64,000 nt of DNA from contig NZ_AQQU01000002.1 in the NCBI RefSeq assembly GCF_002210105.1, forward strand, positions 62,001-126,000, in the 5' to 3' direction. Positions within the stretch are counted from its first letter, which is position 1; each line of letters starts with the position of its first letter. The notes under the pieces were generated by a model. That model had not been told where the DNA came from and did not search any database. It was given only the letters and a program-made list of their open reading frames with translations. Shown here one piece after another: positions 18,786 to 28,734 of this stretch. The translations under genes were made by a program, and so were the position numbers. The stretch is from Oceanicola sp. 22II-s10i. GTDB lineage: Bacteria; Pseudomonadota; Alphaproteobacteria; Rhodobacterales; Rhodobacteraceae.

Positions 18786-20684
18786 TCAGGCGGTTTCCTT
18801 GGCCAGCCCGATGGATTTCAGCGCCTCGCGGATTTCGTCGAGGATCGCGGGATCGTCGATGGTCGCGGGCATCTTGAAGTCTTCGCTGTCCGCGATCTTG
18901 ACCATCGTGGCGCGCAGGATCTTGCCCGAGCGGGTCTTGGGCAGGCGATCCACCACCACCGCCGACTTGAAAGCCGCCACCGGGCCGATCTGGTCGCGGA
19001 CCATCGCCACGCATTCCTTGACGATGTCCGCATGCGGCCGGTTCACGCCCTTGGTCAGGCAGACGAAGCCGACCGGCATCTGGCCCTTCAGCGGGTCGCT
19101 GACGCCGATCACCGCCGTTTCCGCCACATCCGGGTGGTTCGCCAGAACCTCCTCCATCGCGCCGGTGGACAGGCGGTGGCCCGCCACGTTGATGACGTCG
19201 TCGGTGCGCGCCATGATGTAGAGGTAGCCGTCCTCGTCGATCATGCCCGCATCGCCGGTCTCGTAGTAGCCGGGGAAGGTGTTGAGGTAGCTTTTCCTGT
19301 AGCGCGCCTCCGCGTTCCAGAGCGTCGGCAGCGTGCCCGGCGGCAGCGGCAGCTTGACCGCGATGGCGCCCAGTTCGCCCGGTTTCATCTGGTGCCCGGC
19401 CTCGTCGAGGATCTGCACGTCGTAGCCCGGCATCGCGACGGAAGGGGAGCCGACCTTGACCGGCAGCAGCTCGATCCCGACCGGGTTGGCGGCGATGGAC
19501 CAGCCGGTTTCCGTCTGCCACCAGTGGTCGATGATCGGCTTGTCCAGCATCCGCTGCGCCCAGTGGATCGTGTCCGGATCGGCGCGTTCGCCGGCCAGGT
19601 AGACCGTTTCGAGGCAGGTCAGATCGTATTTCTTCAGGTATTCCCCGTTGGGATCCTCGCGCTTGACAGCGCGGAAGGCGGTCGGAGCGGTAAAGAAGCT
19701 GCGGACGCCATGGTCGCGGACCACCCGCCAGAAGGTGCCCGGATCGGGGGTGCCGACCGGCTTGCCCTCGAACACGATGGTCGTGTTGCCGTGGATCAGG
19801 GGCCCGTAGCAGATATAGCTGTGGCCCACGACCCAGCCGACATCCGAGGCCGCCCAGAAGACGTCGCCGGGATCGACGTTGTAGACGTTCTTCATCGACC
19901 AGTTCAGCGCGACGAGGTGCCCGGCGGTCGGGCGGATGACGCCCTTGGGCTGGCCGGTCGTGCCGGAGGTATAGAGGATGTAGGCGGGGTGATTGCCCTC
20001 GACCGGAACGCATTCCGAAGGTTCGACACCGTACTGGAAGGCGTGCCAGTCGAAATCGCGGCCCTCTTCCAGCTTGGCGACTTCCTGTTCGCGCTGGAAG
20101 ATCACGCAGAAATCCGGCTTGTGCTCGGCCTGCGCGATCGCGCCGTCGAGCAGCGGCTTGTAGTGGACCACACGGCCCGGTTCCAACCCGCAGGAGGCGG
20201 CGATGATCGCCTTGGGCTGGCAGTCGTCGATGCGGACGGCGAGTTCATGCGCGGCGAAACCGCCGAAGACGACCGAATGGATCGCGCCGATCCGGGTGCA
20301 GGCCAGCATCGCCTCGATCGCCTGCGGGACCATCGGCATGTAGATGATGACACGGTCGCCCTTTTCGATGCCCTTGGCCTGAAGGGCGCCGGCCAGCATC
20401 GCGACGCGGTTGCGCAGTTCGGCGAAGGTGATCTTCTGCACGGTGCCGGTGATCGGGCTGTCGTGGATGATCGCGACCTGCGCGCCGCGCCCGTTCTCGA
20501 CATGCCGGTCCACGGCGTTCCAGCAAGTGTTGACCTTGCCGTCCACGAACCATTCGTACAGCGGTGCGTTCTCGTCAAAGAGCGCCTTCGACGGCTTCTC
20601 GATCCAGTCGATGGCCTCGGCCTGCTGCATCCAGAACCCGTTGGGGTCCGACTTCCAGCTCTGGTAGACGTCCGCGTAGCTCAT
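18786..20684 (-). CDS. prpE: Propionyl-CoA synthetase (acetyl-CoA synthetase family)
   Basis: A 632-residue AMP-forming acyl-CoA ligase activating propionate (possibly acetate). Motifs: YADVYQSWKSDPNGFWM and NTCWNAVDRHV (PrpE-like N-terminus), the P-loop YILYTSGTTGQPKGV, WWQTETGW, YETGDAGMIDEDGYLYIMAR and the C-terminal acetylation-site motif RLPKTRSGKILRA with the lysine that sirtuins deacetylate. The start at 20684 gives 9-nt spacing to GGAGG; an ATG at 20690 is also possible. A sirtuin gene is present in this window, which fits known control of this enzyme family. Confidence 0.92.
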   Translation of the reverse strand: MSYADVYQSWKSDPNGFWMQQAEAIDWIEKPSKALFDENAPLYEWFVDGKVNTCWNAVDRHVENGRGAQVAIIHDSPITGTVQKITFAELRNRVAMLAGALQAKGIEKGDRVIIYMPMVPQAIEAMLACTRIGAIHSVVFGGFAAHELAVRIDDCQPKAIIAASCGLEPGRVVHYKPLLDGAIAQAEHKPDFCVIFQREQEVAKLEEGRDFDWHAFQYGVEPSECVPVEGNHPAYILYTSGTTGQPKGVIRPTAGHLVALNWSMKNVYNVDPGDVFWAASDVGWVVGHSYICYGPLIHGNTTIVFEGKPVGTPDPGTFWRVVRDHGVRSFFTAPTAFRAVKREDPNGEYLKKYDLTCLETVYLAGERADPDTIHWAQRMLDKPIIDHWWQTETGWSIAANPVGIELLPVKVGSPSVAMPGYDVQILDEAGHQMKPGELGAIAVKLPLPPGTLPTLWNAEARYRKSYLNTFPGYYETGDAGMIDEDGYLYIMARTDDVINVAGHRLSTGAMEEVLANHPDVAETAVIGVSDPLKGQMPVGFVCLTKGVNRPHADIVKECVAMVRDQIGPVAAFKSAVVVDRLPKTRSGKILRATMVKIADSEDFKMPATIDDPAILDEIREALKSIGLAKETA

Positions 20685-21176
20685 CCGCATGCTCCTCCAT
20701 CCCGCGTGCGTGCAATCTGACACGTCTGTTAGACCTGCGCGAGTCGGTCGTTCAAGCCGTCTGCCCGCGCCCTCACGCCGCAGGCAGCGTGTTTTCAGCG
20801 GGTTTTTGACGTAAGGTCACAGGTTTTTACAAGCACTGACTTTGCTTGAAAATTTCTTCTCGCGCTTTGCGCCCCGGAATTGTCGGCCAGAGCTGTGATC
20901 ACAACTCGTGACAGGTCGCGAAAGTCGCTTGCGAATCTCGTCTGGCAGGCAGTTGGATTTCGGCAGGGACCGCATGCCGCGGCCCCTTATTCAGGGATGC
21001 ACGCCCATGGGCGACAAGAAGCCGAAGCCGGCCAAGCCGGCTGACAAGACCGTCAAGAAATAGGACGGGAGGAGCCGCGCGCCGCCGTCCCTCGGCGGCG
21101 GCGCGCATTGGACGTCGGCCCGAAAATTGAACCTTTTCCGCCGCTTTTGCGTTGTCCGCTTGAAAGGATGATGCAG
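20685..21176. other. 492-bp intergenic stretch upstream of prpE
   Basis: The first 200 bp hold the prpE promoter region, AT-richer than average (for example around 20800-20870), without a recognised operator. A possible 18-residue lysine/proline micro-frame lies at 21007-21063, followed by a CG-rich inverted stretch GCCGCCGTCCCTCGGCGGCGGC (given in halves: GCCGCCG and CGGCGGC near 21080-21102) that could be its terminator. Nothing else is recognised. Confidence 0.4.
21007..21063 (+). CDS. Possible 18-residue basic micro-protein
   Basis: ATG at 21007 opens MGDKKPKPAKPADKTVKK and a TAG stop at 21061. The composition (seven lysines, four prolines) is like short basic peptides seen as tiny genes in proteobacteria. 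A weak AGGGA is about 10 nt upstream and a GC-rich hairpin follows. Only the clean start, stop and flanking hairpin support it. Confidence 0.25.
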   Translation: MGDKKPKPAKPADKTVKK

Positions 21177-21698
21177 ATGAAACTTCGCTCCACCACCCTG
21201 ACGATAGCACTTGGCGCCGTTCTGGCGGCCGGAACCGCCCATGCCGCCGAGGGCCTGCGCCCGACGCCCGTTGCCCTGCCGCAGGGCATGCAGGTCGATA
21301 CCCCGACCGAGGTCGTGAAGGACCGTCTGGCCGCATCCTGCGCCGGCAGTTTCGCGACCGGCGAGTTTTTCGAAAGCAGCACCCAACTGGACGGCATGGC
21401 CGGCAGCGACATCGTCTTCGACTACGGCGAGGCGACCTGCGACGGCGAGCCGATGATGGAATGGTGCGGCACCGGCGGCTGCATCCGCTCGATCTGGCTG
21501 TCGGATGGACGTGGCGACTATCGCGAGATCTACGAGGGCCCCGGCTGGAACGTGGCGGCAGGCGCTCATGAGAGCGAAATCGTCATCGACGCGCATGGCG
21601 CACACTGCGGCGTCCCCGGTTTTCAGGGCTGCAGCGTGACCTATCGCGTCTCCGCCTCCGGTCTGGACGAAGTCTCGGCCGAACCGCTGACGCCCTGA
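21177..21698 (+). CDS. Secreted Cys-containing protein of unknown function
   Basis: A 173-residue protein with a signal peptide (MKLRSTTLTIALGAVLAAGTAHAA) and six cysteines in the mature part (SCAGSF, ATCDGEPMMEWCGTGGCI, HCGVPGFQGCS), so probably periplasmic with disulfides. The central strand-rich segment (IWLSDGRGDYREIYEGPGWN) resembles domains annotated as hypothetical in roseobacters. The start at 21177 has AAAGGA 8 nt upstream. It converges on maeB with 3 bp between stops. Confidence 0.78.
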   Translation: MKLRSTTLTIALGAVLAAGTAHAAEGLRPTPVALPQGMQVDTPTEVVKDRLAASCAGSFATGEFFESSTQLDGMAGSDIVFDYGEATCDGEPMMEWCGTGGCIRSIWLSDGRGDYREIYEGPGWNVAAGAHESEIVIDAHGAHCGVPGFQGCSVTYRVSASGLDEVSAEPLTP

Positions 21699-21701
21699 CG
21701 C

Positions 21702-23981
21702 TCAGCCGTACTGGGCGACCGGCGTGCCCGCGATGGCGGCCATGTTCAGCAACCCGCGCGAGGTGATCGAGTTGGTCACGATATGCGCGCGGTTGCCCAT
21801 GCCCATCAGGATCGGCCCGACCTCCAGCCCGTTGCCCTTCATCTTGAGGATGTTGCGCACACCTGACGCGGCATCGGCATGGGCAAAGACCAGAACGTTC
21901 GCCGCGCCTTTCATCCGGTTGCCGGGGAACACGCTTTCCCGCAACGCAGGATCGAGCGCGGTGTCCACGTTCATTTCCCCTTCGTAGACGAAGTCGCGGG
22001 GTGCGCTGTCGAGGATCTCGATCGCGCCGCGCAGGCGGCGGGCGGTCTCGTTGTCCTGGTTGCCGAACTGCGACCGGCCACACAGCGCGATATTCGGCAT
22101 CAGCCCGAACCGCTTCACGTGCCGCGCCGCGCCGATGATGACCTCGGCCAGTTCCTCGGCGCAGGGTTCGTTGTGGATATGCGTGTCAGCGAGGAACAGC
22201 GGCCCGTCCTCGAGGATCATCAGCGACAGCGCGCCGACGGGATGCAACCCGCCGGTGCCGAGGACCTGCTCGATGTAGTTCAGATGCCAGCGATATTCCC
22301 CGAAGGTCCCGCAGATCAGGCTGTCGGCCTCGTCCCGGTGCACCATGACCGCGCCGATGGCGGTGGTGTTCGTCCGCATGATCGCGCGGGCGAGGTCGGG
22401 GGTGACGCCGCGCCGGGCCATCAGGTCGTGATAGGTGCCCCAGTAATCCCGGTAACGCGGATCGCTTTCGGGGTTCACGATGTGGAAGTCCTGCGTCGGC
22501 CGGATCTTCAGGCCGGCGCGTTCGCAGCGATGCGTGATGACCTCGGGCCGGCCGATCAGGATCGGCTGTTCCGTGGTTTCCTCCAGAATCGCCTGCGCGG
22601 CGCGCAGCACCCGTTCATCCTCGCCCTCGGCGAACACGATGCGGCGCGACGCGGTGCGCGCGGCCTCGAACACCGGGCGCATCAGCAGGGCCGAACGGAA
22701 CACCGAGGAGTTCAGCCGATCGCGATAGGCCACGAGGTCGGGCAGGGGGCGCGTCGCCACGCCCGTCTCCATCGCCGCCTTGGCGACGGCGGTCGACACG
22801 ACGCCGGACAGGCGCGGGTCGAAGGGCTTGGGGATCAGGTAATCCGCGCCGAAGGTCATCGACTCGCCGCGATAGGCCGCCGCCGCCTCAGCCGAGGTTG
22901 TCGCGCGGGCCAGCGCCGCGATGCCCTCGATGCAGGCGATCTTCATCTCGTCGTTGATCTCGGTCGCGCCCACGTCCAGCGCGCCCCGGAAGATAAAGGG
23001 GAAGCAGAGCACGTTGTTGACCTGGTTCGGGAAATCCGACCGGCCGGTCGCGATGATCGCGTCCGGCACCACCGCGCGCGCCTCGTCCGGCATGATCTCG
23101 GGCGTCGGGTTGGCCAGCGCGAAGATGATCGGGCGCTTGGCCATCCGCACAACCTGCTCCGGCTTCAGCACGCCGGGGCCCGACAGGCCGAGGAACAGGT
23201 CCGCCCCGTCGATCACGTCGTCCAGTGTCCGTGCGTCGGTCGCCTGGGCATAGAACGCCTTCTGCGGGTTCATGTCCTCGGCCCGGCCTTCGTAGACCAC
23301 GCCGTGGATGTCGCAGAGCCAGACGTTTTCGCGCTTCACGCCCAGTTTCAGCAGCATGTTGAGGCAGGCGATCCCCGCCGCCCCGCCGCCGGTCGAGACG
23401 ATCTTGATGTCCTCGAACGACTTGCCCGCGACGCGCACCGCGTTGGTCGCCGCCGCGCCGACGACGATGGCCGTGCCGTGCTGGTCGTCGTGAAAGACCG
23501 GGATGTTCATCCGCTCGCGGCACAGCTTTTCGACGATGAAGCAGTCCGGCGCCTTGATGTCCTCGAGGTTGATCGCGCCGAAGGTCGGCTCCAGCGCGCA
23601 GACGATGTCGGCCAGCTTCTCGGGATCGCTTTCGTTCACCTCGATGTCGAAACAGTCGATGCCCGCGAATTTCTTGAAGAGCACCGCCTTGCCCTCCATC
23701 ACCGGTTTCGAGGCCAGCGCCCCGATGTTGCCGAGGCCCAGCACGGCCGTGCCGTTCGAAACCACCGCCACGAGGTTGCCCCGCGCCGTGAAACGGGCCG
23801 CGCTGGTCGGGTCGGCCTTGATGTCCAGACAGGCCTCCGCCACGCCGGGCGAATAGGCGAGGCTCAGGTCGCGCCCGTTGGCCAGCGGCTTGGTCGCGCG
23901 GATCTCGAGTTTGCCGGGTTTCGGCAGTTCGTGATAGGCCAGCGCGGCCTGGCGGAACGCTTCCTTTGCGCTGTCGGACAT
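21702..23981 (-). CDS. maeB: NADP-dependent malic enzyme, PTA-fused type
   Basis: A 759-residue enzyme converting malate to pyruvate and CO2 with NADP reduction. The malic N-domain ([45 protein letters not shown]) is followed by a Rossmann domain ([20 protein letters not shown]) and, from about residue 430, a phosphotransacetylase-like domain ([40 protein letters not shown]). This fused form is usual in alphaproteobacteria and is regulated by acetyl-CoA. AGGGAG precedes the ATG; a palindromic operator lies 21 bp upstream. Confidence 0.96.
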   Translation of the reverse strand: MSDSAKEAFRQAALAYHELPKPGKLEIRATKPLANGRDLSLAYSPGVAEACLDIKADPTSAARFTARGNLVAVVSNGTAVLGLGNIGALASKPVMEGKAVLFKKFAGIDCFDIEVNESDPEKLADIVCALEPTFGAINLEDIKAPDCFIVEKLCRERMNIPVFHDDQHGTAIVVGAAATNAVRVAGKSFEDIKIVSTGGGAAGIACLNMLLKLGVKRENVWLCDIHGVVYEGRAEDMNPQKAFYAQATDARTLDDVIDGADLFLGLSGPGVLKPEQVVRMAKRPIIFALANPTPEIMPDEARAVVPDAIIATGRSDFPNQVNNVLCFPFIFRGALDVGATEINDEMKIACIEGIAALARATTSAEAAAAYRGESMTFGADYLIPKPFDPRLSGVVSTAVAKAAMETGVATRPLPDLVAYRDRLNSSVFRSALLMRPVFEAARTASRRIVFAEGEDERVLRAAQAILEETTEQPILIGRPEVITHRCERAGLKIRPTQDFHIVNPESDPRYRDYWGTYHDLMARRGVTPDLARAIMRTNTTAIGAVMVHRDEADSLICGTFGEYRWHLNYIEQVLGTGGLHPVGALSLMILEDGPLFLADTHIHNEPCAEELAEVIIGAARHVKRFGLMPNIALCGRSQFGNQDNETARRLRGAIEILDSAPRDFVYEGEMNVDTALDPALRESVFPGNRMKGAANVLVFAHADAASGVRNILKMKGNGLEVGPILMGMGNRAHIVTNSITSRGLLNMAAIAGTPVAQYG

Positions 23982-24001
23982 TGGGCTCTCCCTGAATCGA
24001 A

Positions 24002-24019
24002 TAGTTTAGCGTTAAACTA
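24002..24019. promoter_or_regulatory. Palindromic operator upstream of maeB
   Basis: TAGTTTA-GCGT-TAAACTA is a perfect inverted repeat of 7 bp with a 4-bp centre, 21 bp before the maeB ATG and 125 bp before cdd. The position and symmetry suggest a dimeric repressor site controlling maeB. I do not recognise the regulator. Confidence 0.55.
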
Positions 24020-24143
24020 CTTCTGTCGCGGCATCCAGCGGGCTTGTGCCGCAGGGTAATGCCTGTTCCCACTATCGCGGAACCCTTGCAACTTTGCGAC
24101 GGCTTTCCGAGAGTGGCCAAACCGCTATCGAAGGAGGCCCGGA

Positions 24144-24536
24144 ATGGATCTGCTCTCAGCCGCGACGAAAGTCCGCGAAAACGCCTATGCGCCCTATTCT
24201 CGGTTCAAGGTCGGCGCGGCCATCCGCGCGGCCTCCGGCACCGTCTATACCGGCGTGAACGTCGAGAACGTGGCCTATCCCGAAGGCACCTGCGCCGAGG
24301 CGGGGGCGATCGCGGCCATGGTCGCGGCGGGCGAGACGAAGCTGACCGAGGTCTGCGTGATCGCCGACAGCCCCGCGCCGGTCCCGCCCTGCGGCGGCTG
24401 CCGGCAAAAGCTGGTGGAGTTCGGCGCATCCGACACCCGCGTCACCATGTGCACCACCGACGGCGGATCGCTGACCATGACGCTGAACGAACTGCTGCCC
24501 GGCCGTTTCGACGCGAGCCACATGGACCGGACCTGA
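24144..24536 (+). CDS. cdd: Cytidine deaminase
   Basis: A 130-residue homotetramer-type deaminase converting (deoxy)cytidine to (deoxy)uridine. Zinc ligands are Cys50 (with Glu52 as proton shuttle, TCAEAGAI) and Cys83/Cys86 (PPCGGC). [12 protein letters not shown] and [12 protein letters not shown] are family motifs. GGAGG lies 8 nt before the ATG. It heads the nucleoside salvage operon and its TGA overlaps the deoA ATG. Confidence 0.96.
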   Translation: MDLLSAATKVRENAYAPYSRFKVGAAIRAASGTVYTGVNVENVAYPEGTCAEAGAIAAMVAAGETKLTEVCVIADSPAPVPPCGGCRQKLVEFGASDTRVTMCTTDGGSLTMTLNELLPGRFDASHMDRT

Positions 24537-25840
24537 TGGACGCCCGACGCATCATCGCCAAGGTCCGCGACGGCAAGACCCCGACGCGCGCCGAACTGAC
24601 ATGGTTCTCCGAGGGGCTGGCCGACCGCCACGTCACCGACGCACAGGCCGGGGCCTTTGCCATGGCCGTGCTGCTGAACGGGCTGAGCGAGGAGGGCCGG
24701 GTCGCCCTGACGCTGGCCATGCGCGACAGTGGACGGACGCTGAAGTGGGACCTGCCGGGACCGGCGATCGACAAGCATTCGACCGGCGGGGTGGGCGATT
24801 GCGTCAGCCTGATCCTCGCCCCCGCGCTGGCCGTCTGCGGGGCCTACGTGCCGATGATCTCGGGGCGCGGGCTGGGGCATACCGGCGGGACGCTGGACAA
24901 GATGGAGGCGATCCCCGGCGTGACGACGCTGCTGGACGAGGCGCGGTTCCGCGACGTGGTCAGCCGGGCGGGCTGCGCCATCGTCGCCGCGAATGCCGAG
25001 ATCGCGCCCGCGGACCGGCGGCTCTACGCGGTGCGCGACGTGACGGCGACGGTCGAGAGCCTCGACCTGATCACCGCCTCGATCCTGTCCAAGAAGCTGG
25101 CGGCGGGCCTCGATGCGCTGGTGCTGGACGTCAAGGTCGGCTCGGGCGCGTTCATGAAATCCGAGGTGGACGCCCGCAAGCTGGCCGATGCGCTGGTGTC
25201 TACCGCGAACGCGGCGGGGTGCCCGACATCCGCCGTTCTGACCGACATGAGCCAGCCGCTGGCCCCGTCGCTGGGGAACGCGCTGGAAGTGGCGGAGTCC
25301 TTGCGCGTGCTGACCGGCACGGCGTCGGGCCCGCTGGCCGAGATCACGGCGGCGCTCGGCGGGATGGTTCTGGCCCGCGCCGGGCTGGCGGACGATCCAC
25401 AGGCGGGCGCCGCCGCGGTCAAGGATGCCATCATGACGGGCCGCGCGGCCGACCGCTTCGGTCGCATGGTCGCCGCCATGGGCGGACCGGTCGAATTCGT
25501 CGAGAACTGGTCGCGCTTCCTGCCCGAAGCCAACGTGATCCGCGAGGTCACGGCGGAGGAGGGCGGCTATGTCTCGGCCATCGACGGCGAGGCGCTCGGG
25601 CTGGCGGTGGTCGATCTGGGCGGCGGGCGGCAGGTGGAGGGCGACGTGGTCGACCCTTCGGTCGGGCTGTCCGATGTCGTGCCGCTCGGGACGAAGGTCG
25701 AAAAGGGCCAGCCGCTGGCGCGGGTCCATGCCGCGCGGCTGGATGCGGCGGATCAGGCGGTGGCCTCGGTCCGTGCTGCGGTCACGCTGTCCGACCGCAA
25801 GCCGAAGCTGCCCGCGCCGATCCGGGGCTTCGTCGGCTGA
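24536..25840 (+). CDS. deoA: Thymidine phosphorylase
   Basis: A 434-residue pyrimidine nucleoside phosphorylase cleaving thymidine/deoxyuridine to base and deoxyribose 1-phosphate. Motifs: [20 protein letters not shown] (phosphate site), [20 protein letters not shown] (signature), [20 protein letters not shown] and the PYNP C-terminal domain ([18 protein letters not shown], [15 protein letters not shown]). TGATG overlaps join it to cdd before and deoB after. Confidence 0.96.
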   Translation: MDARRIIAKVRDGKTPTRAELTWFSEGLADRHVTDAQAGAFAMAVLLNGLSEEGRVALTLAMRDSGRTLKWDLPGPAIDKHSTGGVGDCVSLILAPALAVCGAYVPMISGRGLGHTGGTLDKMEAIPGVTTLLDEARFRDVVSRAGCAIVAANAEIAPADRRLYAVRDVTATVESLDLITASILSKKLAAGLDALVLDVKVGSGAFMKSEVDARKLADALVSTANAAGCPTSAVLTDMSQPLAPSLGNALEVAESLRVLTGTASGPLAEITAALGGMVLARAGLADDPQAGAAAVKDAIMTGRAADRFGRMVAAMGGPVEFVENWSRFLPEANVIREVTAEEGGYVSAIDGEALGLAVVDLGGGRQVEGDVVDPSVGLSDVVPLGTKVEKGQPLARVHAARLDAADQAVASVRAAVTLSDRKPKLPAPIRGFVG

Positions 25841-27051
25841 TGCCCCGCGCGTTCCTGATCGTCATCGACAGCGTCGGCTGCGGCGGCGCGCCGGATGCGG
25901 GGGCGTTCTTCAATGACGATGTGCCCGACACCGGGGCGAACACGCTGGCCCATATCGCGCAGGCCTGCGCGGCGGGACGGGCGGAGGAGGGCCGGACCGG
26001 GCCCCTGCGTCTGCCGAATCTCGACAGGCTTGGGCTGGGGGCGGCGATCCGGCTGGCGTCGGGTGACGCAACGCCGGGGCTGGACGCCACGCCGCAGGGC
26101 TTCTGGGGCGCCGCGACCGAGGTGAGCCGGGGCAAGGACACGCCCTCCGGCCACTGGGAACTGGCGGGTGTGCCGGTGCCGTGGGACTGGACCTATTTCC
26201 CGGACAAGGAGAAGTCCTTTCCGCCCGACCTGATCGCGGCGGTCGCGCAGGCGGCGGGGACAGACGGGATCCTCGGCAATTGCCACGCATCGGGCACGGT
26301 GATCGTGAACGACCTCGGGGCCGAGCACATGCGGACCGGCAAGCCGATCTGCTACACCTCCGCCGACAGCGTGTTCCAGATCGCGGCGCATGAGGAAAGC
26401 TTTGGTCTGCAACGGCTTATGGAGCTTTGCAAAGCTATCGCGCCAACTTTGCACAACATGCGCGTCGGGCGCGTCATCGCACGTCCCTTCGTCGGCACGC
26501 CCGGCACCGGCTTCACCCGCACGGCCAACCGCAAGGACTTTGCCGTCGCACCACCCGCACTCACACTCTGCGACTGGGTGCAGGGCGCGGGCCGCAAGGT
26601 CCACGCGGTCGGCAAGATCGGCGACATCTTCTCCATGCGCGGGATCGACGACGTGACCAAGGGCGCGGATGCGGATCTGATGCGCGACCTCGGCCAGTTG
26701 CTGGACACGGCGGAGGACGGCAGCCTGACCTTCGCCAATTTCGTGGAGTTCGACAGCCTTTACGGCCACCGCCGCGACGTGTCGGGCTATGCCCGCGCGC
26801 TCGAATGGTTCGACGCGGAACTGGGCGCGCTGCTGCCGCGCCTGAAGGGCGGCGACATGCTGATCGTCACCGCCGACCACGGCAACGATCCGACATGGAC
26901 CGGCACCGACCACACACGCGAACGGGTGCCGGTGCTGGTCGCGGGGCGGGGCGCGGGGCAGGCGGGGCTGGTCGCCTTTGCCGATGTCGCGGCGAGCGTC
27001 GCGGCGCATCTGGGCGTGCCAACCCAAGGACCGGGGAGATCGTTTCTGTGA
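25840..27051 (+). CDS. deoB: Phosphopentomutase
   Basis: A 403-residue alkaline-phosphatase-fold mutase that converts (deoxy)ribose 1-phosphate to 5-phosphate, feeding the pentose pathway. Metal-site motifs: [16 protein letters not shown], the phosphothreonine region [27 protein letters not shown] and [19 protein letters not shown]. The start overlaps the deoA stop (TGATG). It sits logically after the phosphorylase. Confidence 0.96.
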   Translation: MPRAFLIVIDSVGCGGAPDAGAFFNDDVPDTGANTLAHIAQACAAGRAEEGRTGPLRLPNLDRLGLGAAIRLASGDATPGLDATPQGFWGAATEVSRGKDTPSGHWELAGVPVPWDWTYFPDKEKSFPPDLIAAVAQAAGTDGILGNCHASGTVIVNDLGAEHMRTGKPICYTSADSVFQIAAHEESFGLQRLMELCKAIAPTLHNMRVGRVIARPFVGTPGTGFTRTANRKDFAVAPPALTLCDWVQGAGRKVHAVGKIGDIFSMRGIDDVTKGADADLMRDLGQLLDTAEDGSLTFANFVEFDSLYGHRRDVSGYARALEWFDAELGALLPRLKGGDMLIVTADHGNDPTWTGTDHTRERVPVLVAGRGAGQAGLVAFADVAASVAAHLGVPTQGPGRSFL

Positions 27052-28037
27052 GCTGGAAGACCTATCCCAAGGTGGAACTGCACCTACACCTCGAAGGCGC
27101 CGCGCCGCCGCAGTTCATCCGCGGGCTGGCGCATGAGAAGAAGATCGACATCCACAAGGTCTTCAATGAACGCGGCCACTACGCCTATCGCGACTTCGTG
27201 CATTTCCTGCAGGTCTACGAGGCCGCGACCTCGGTCCTGAAGACGCCCGACGACTACGCCCGCCTCGTCCTCGCCGTGGCCGAACAGAGCGCCGAGAACG
27301 GCGTCGTCTATTCCGAAACCTTCGTCTCGCCCGATTTCTGCGGTGGCGGCGACGTGGCCGCGTGGCGTGACTACCTCGCCGCGATGCAATCGGCGGCGGC
27401 CGAGGCCGAGGCGAAGATGGGCGTCACGCTCAAGGGCATCGTCACCTGCATCCGCCATTTCGGCCCCGACATGGCGAAAGACGCCGCGCTCTGCGCCGCC
27501 GAGACGGCGGGCGATTTCATCACCGGTTTCGGCATCGCGGGGGACGAGGGCAAGGGCAAGCCCAAGGATTTCATCTGGTCCTTCGACTGCGCGCGCGAGG
27601 CCGGGCTGCGGCTGACGGCGCATGCGGGTGAATGGGGCGGGCCGCAGTCGGTCAGGGACGCGGTGCGCGACCTGGGGGTGGAGCGGATCGGCCACGGGGT
27701 CCGCGCCATCGAGGACCTCGCGCTGGTCGACGAACTGGCGGAGCGCGGCACCGTGCTGGAGGTCTGTCCGGGGTCGAACATCGCGCTTGGGCTCTACCCG
27801 AAGTGGCAGAAGCACCCGATCGAGAAGCTGCGCGAGCGGGAATTGAAGATCACCGTATCGACCGACGATCCGCCGTTCTTCCACACCACGATGACCCGCG
27901 AATTCGAGGAACTGGAGCGCGCCTTCGGCTGGGACGACGAGGTTTTCGGCCAAATCACCCGCACCGCACTTGACGCGGCCTTCTGCGACGCGGAAACCAA
28001 GGCGCGTATCGCCAAGAAACTGGAGCCCGCCGCATGA
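27048..28037 (+). CDS. add: Adenosine deaminase
   Basis: A 329-residue zinc hydrolase turning (deoxy)adenosine into (deoxy)inosine. Motifs: [10 protein letters not shown] (zinc His pair), HAGEWGG (catalytic Glu), IGHGVRAI and VSTDDPPFF (zinc Asp). The start is GTG at 27048, overlapping the deoB stop as GTGA; the family N-terminus [13 protein letters not shown] supports it. Fourth gene of the operon. Confidence 0.95.
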   Translation: MSWKTYPKVELHLHLEGAAPPQFIRGLAHEKKIDIHKVFNERGHYAYRDFVHFLQVYEAATSVLKTPDDYARLVLAVAEQSAENGVVYSETFVSPDFCGGGDVAAWRDYLAAMQSAAAEAEAKMGVTLKGIVTCIRHFGPDMAKDAALCAAETAGDFITGFGIAGDEGKGKPKDFIWSFDCAREAGLRLTAHAGEWGGPQSVRDAVRDLGVERIGHGVRAIEDLALVDELAERGTVLEVCPGSNIALGLYPKWQKHPIEKLRERELKITVSTDDPPFFHTTMTREFEELERAFGWDDEVFGQITRTALDAAFCDAETKARIAKKLEPAA

Positions 28038-28666
28038 CCGAGCATCTGACCGTCGTGGATCACCCCCTCGTGCAGCACAAGCTGACGATCATGCGGGACA
28101 AGTCGACCTCGACCAAGTCCTTCCGCCAGCTGCTGCGCGAGATCTCCCTGCTGCTGGCCTACGAGGTCACGCGCGAACTGCCGATGACGACCGAGCGGAT
28201 CGAGACGCCGCTCGAGACGATGGACGCGCCGGTTCTGGCGGGCAAGAAGCTGGCGCTGGTGTCGATCCTGCGCGCGGGCAACGGGCTGCTCGACGGGGTG
28301 CTGGAACTGGTGCCCGCGGCGCGGGTCGGGTTCGTGGGGCTCTACCGGGACGAGCGGACGCTGCAGCCGATCCAGTACTACTTCAAGGTGCCCGAGGACC
28401 TGGCCGACCGGCTGGTGATCGCGCTGGACCCGATGCTGGCGACCGGCAATTCCTCGGCCGCGGCCATCGACCTGCTGAAAGAGGCCGGGGCGACGAACAT
28501 CCGCTTCATGTGTCTGCTGGCCGCGCCCGAAGGGATCGCGCGGATGAAGGAGGCACATCCCGACGTGCCGATCGTGACGGCGGCGGTGGACACCAAGCTG
28601 AACGAGAAGGGCTATATCGTTCCCGGTCTGGGCGATGCCGGGGACCGGATGTTCGGCACGAAATAA
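28034..28666 (+). CDS. upp: Uracil phosphoribosyltransferase
   Basis: A 210-residue enzyme joining uracil to PRPP to give UMP. Motifs: [36 protein letters not shown], the PRPP loop [20 protein letters not shown] and the uracil-binding C-terminus [21 protein letters not shown] overlap with add. It completes the salvage route from cytidine/uridine to UMP. Confidence 0.97.
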   Translation: MTEHLTVVDHPLVQHKLTIMRDKSTSTKSFRQLLREISLLLAYEVTRELPMTTERIETPLETMDAPVLAGKKLALVSILRAGNGLLDGVLELVPAARVGFVGLYRDERTLQPIQYYFKVPEDLADRLVIALDPMLATGNSSAAAIDLLKEAGATNIRFMCLLAAPEGIARMKEAHPDVPIVTAAVDTKLNEKGYIVPGLGDAGDRMFGTK

Positions 28667-28734
28667 CCGGATTCACGGTTTACTCAAAGTTACAGCTCAG
28701 GCAGTATGCGACCCAACATATTGGGGGTTCGATC

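Noticed and set aside
20750-20880. A TTTGCAAA-type acetate/propionate regulator site upstream of prpE
   Set aside because: Only partial matches (ACTTTGCTTG, GCTTTGCGCC) are present; none has the paired half-sites.
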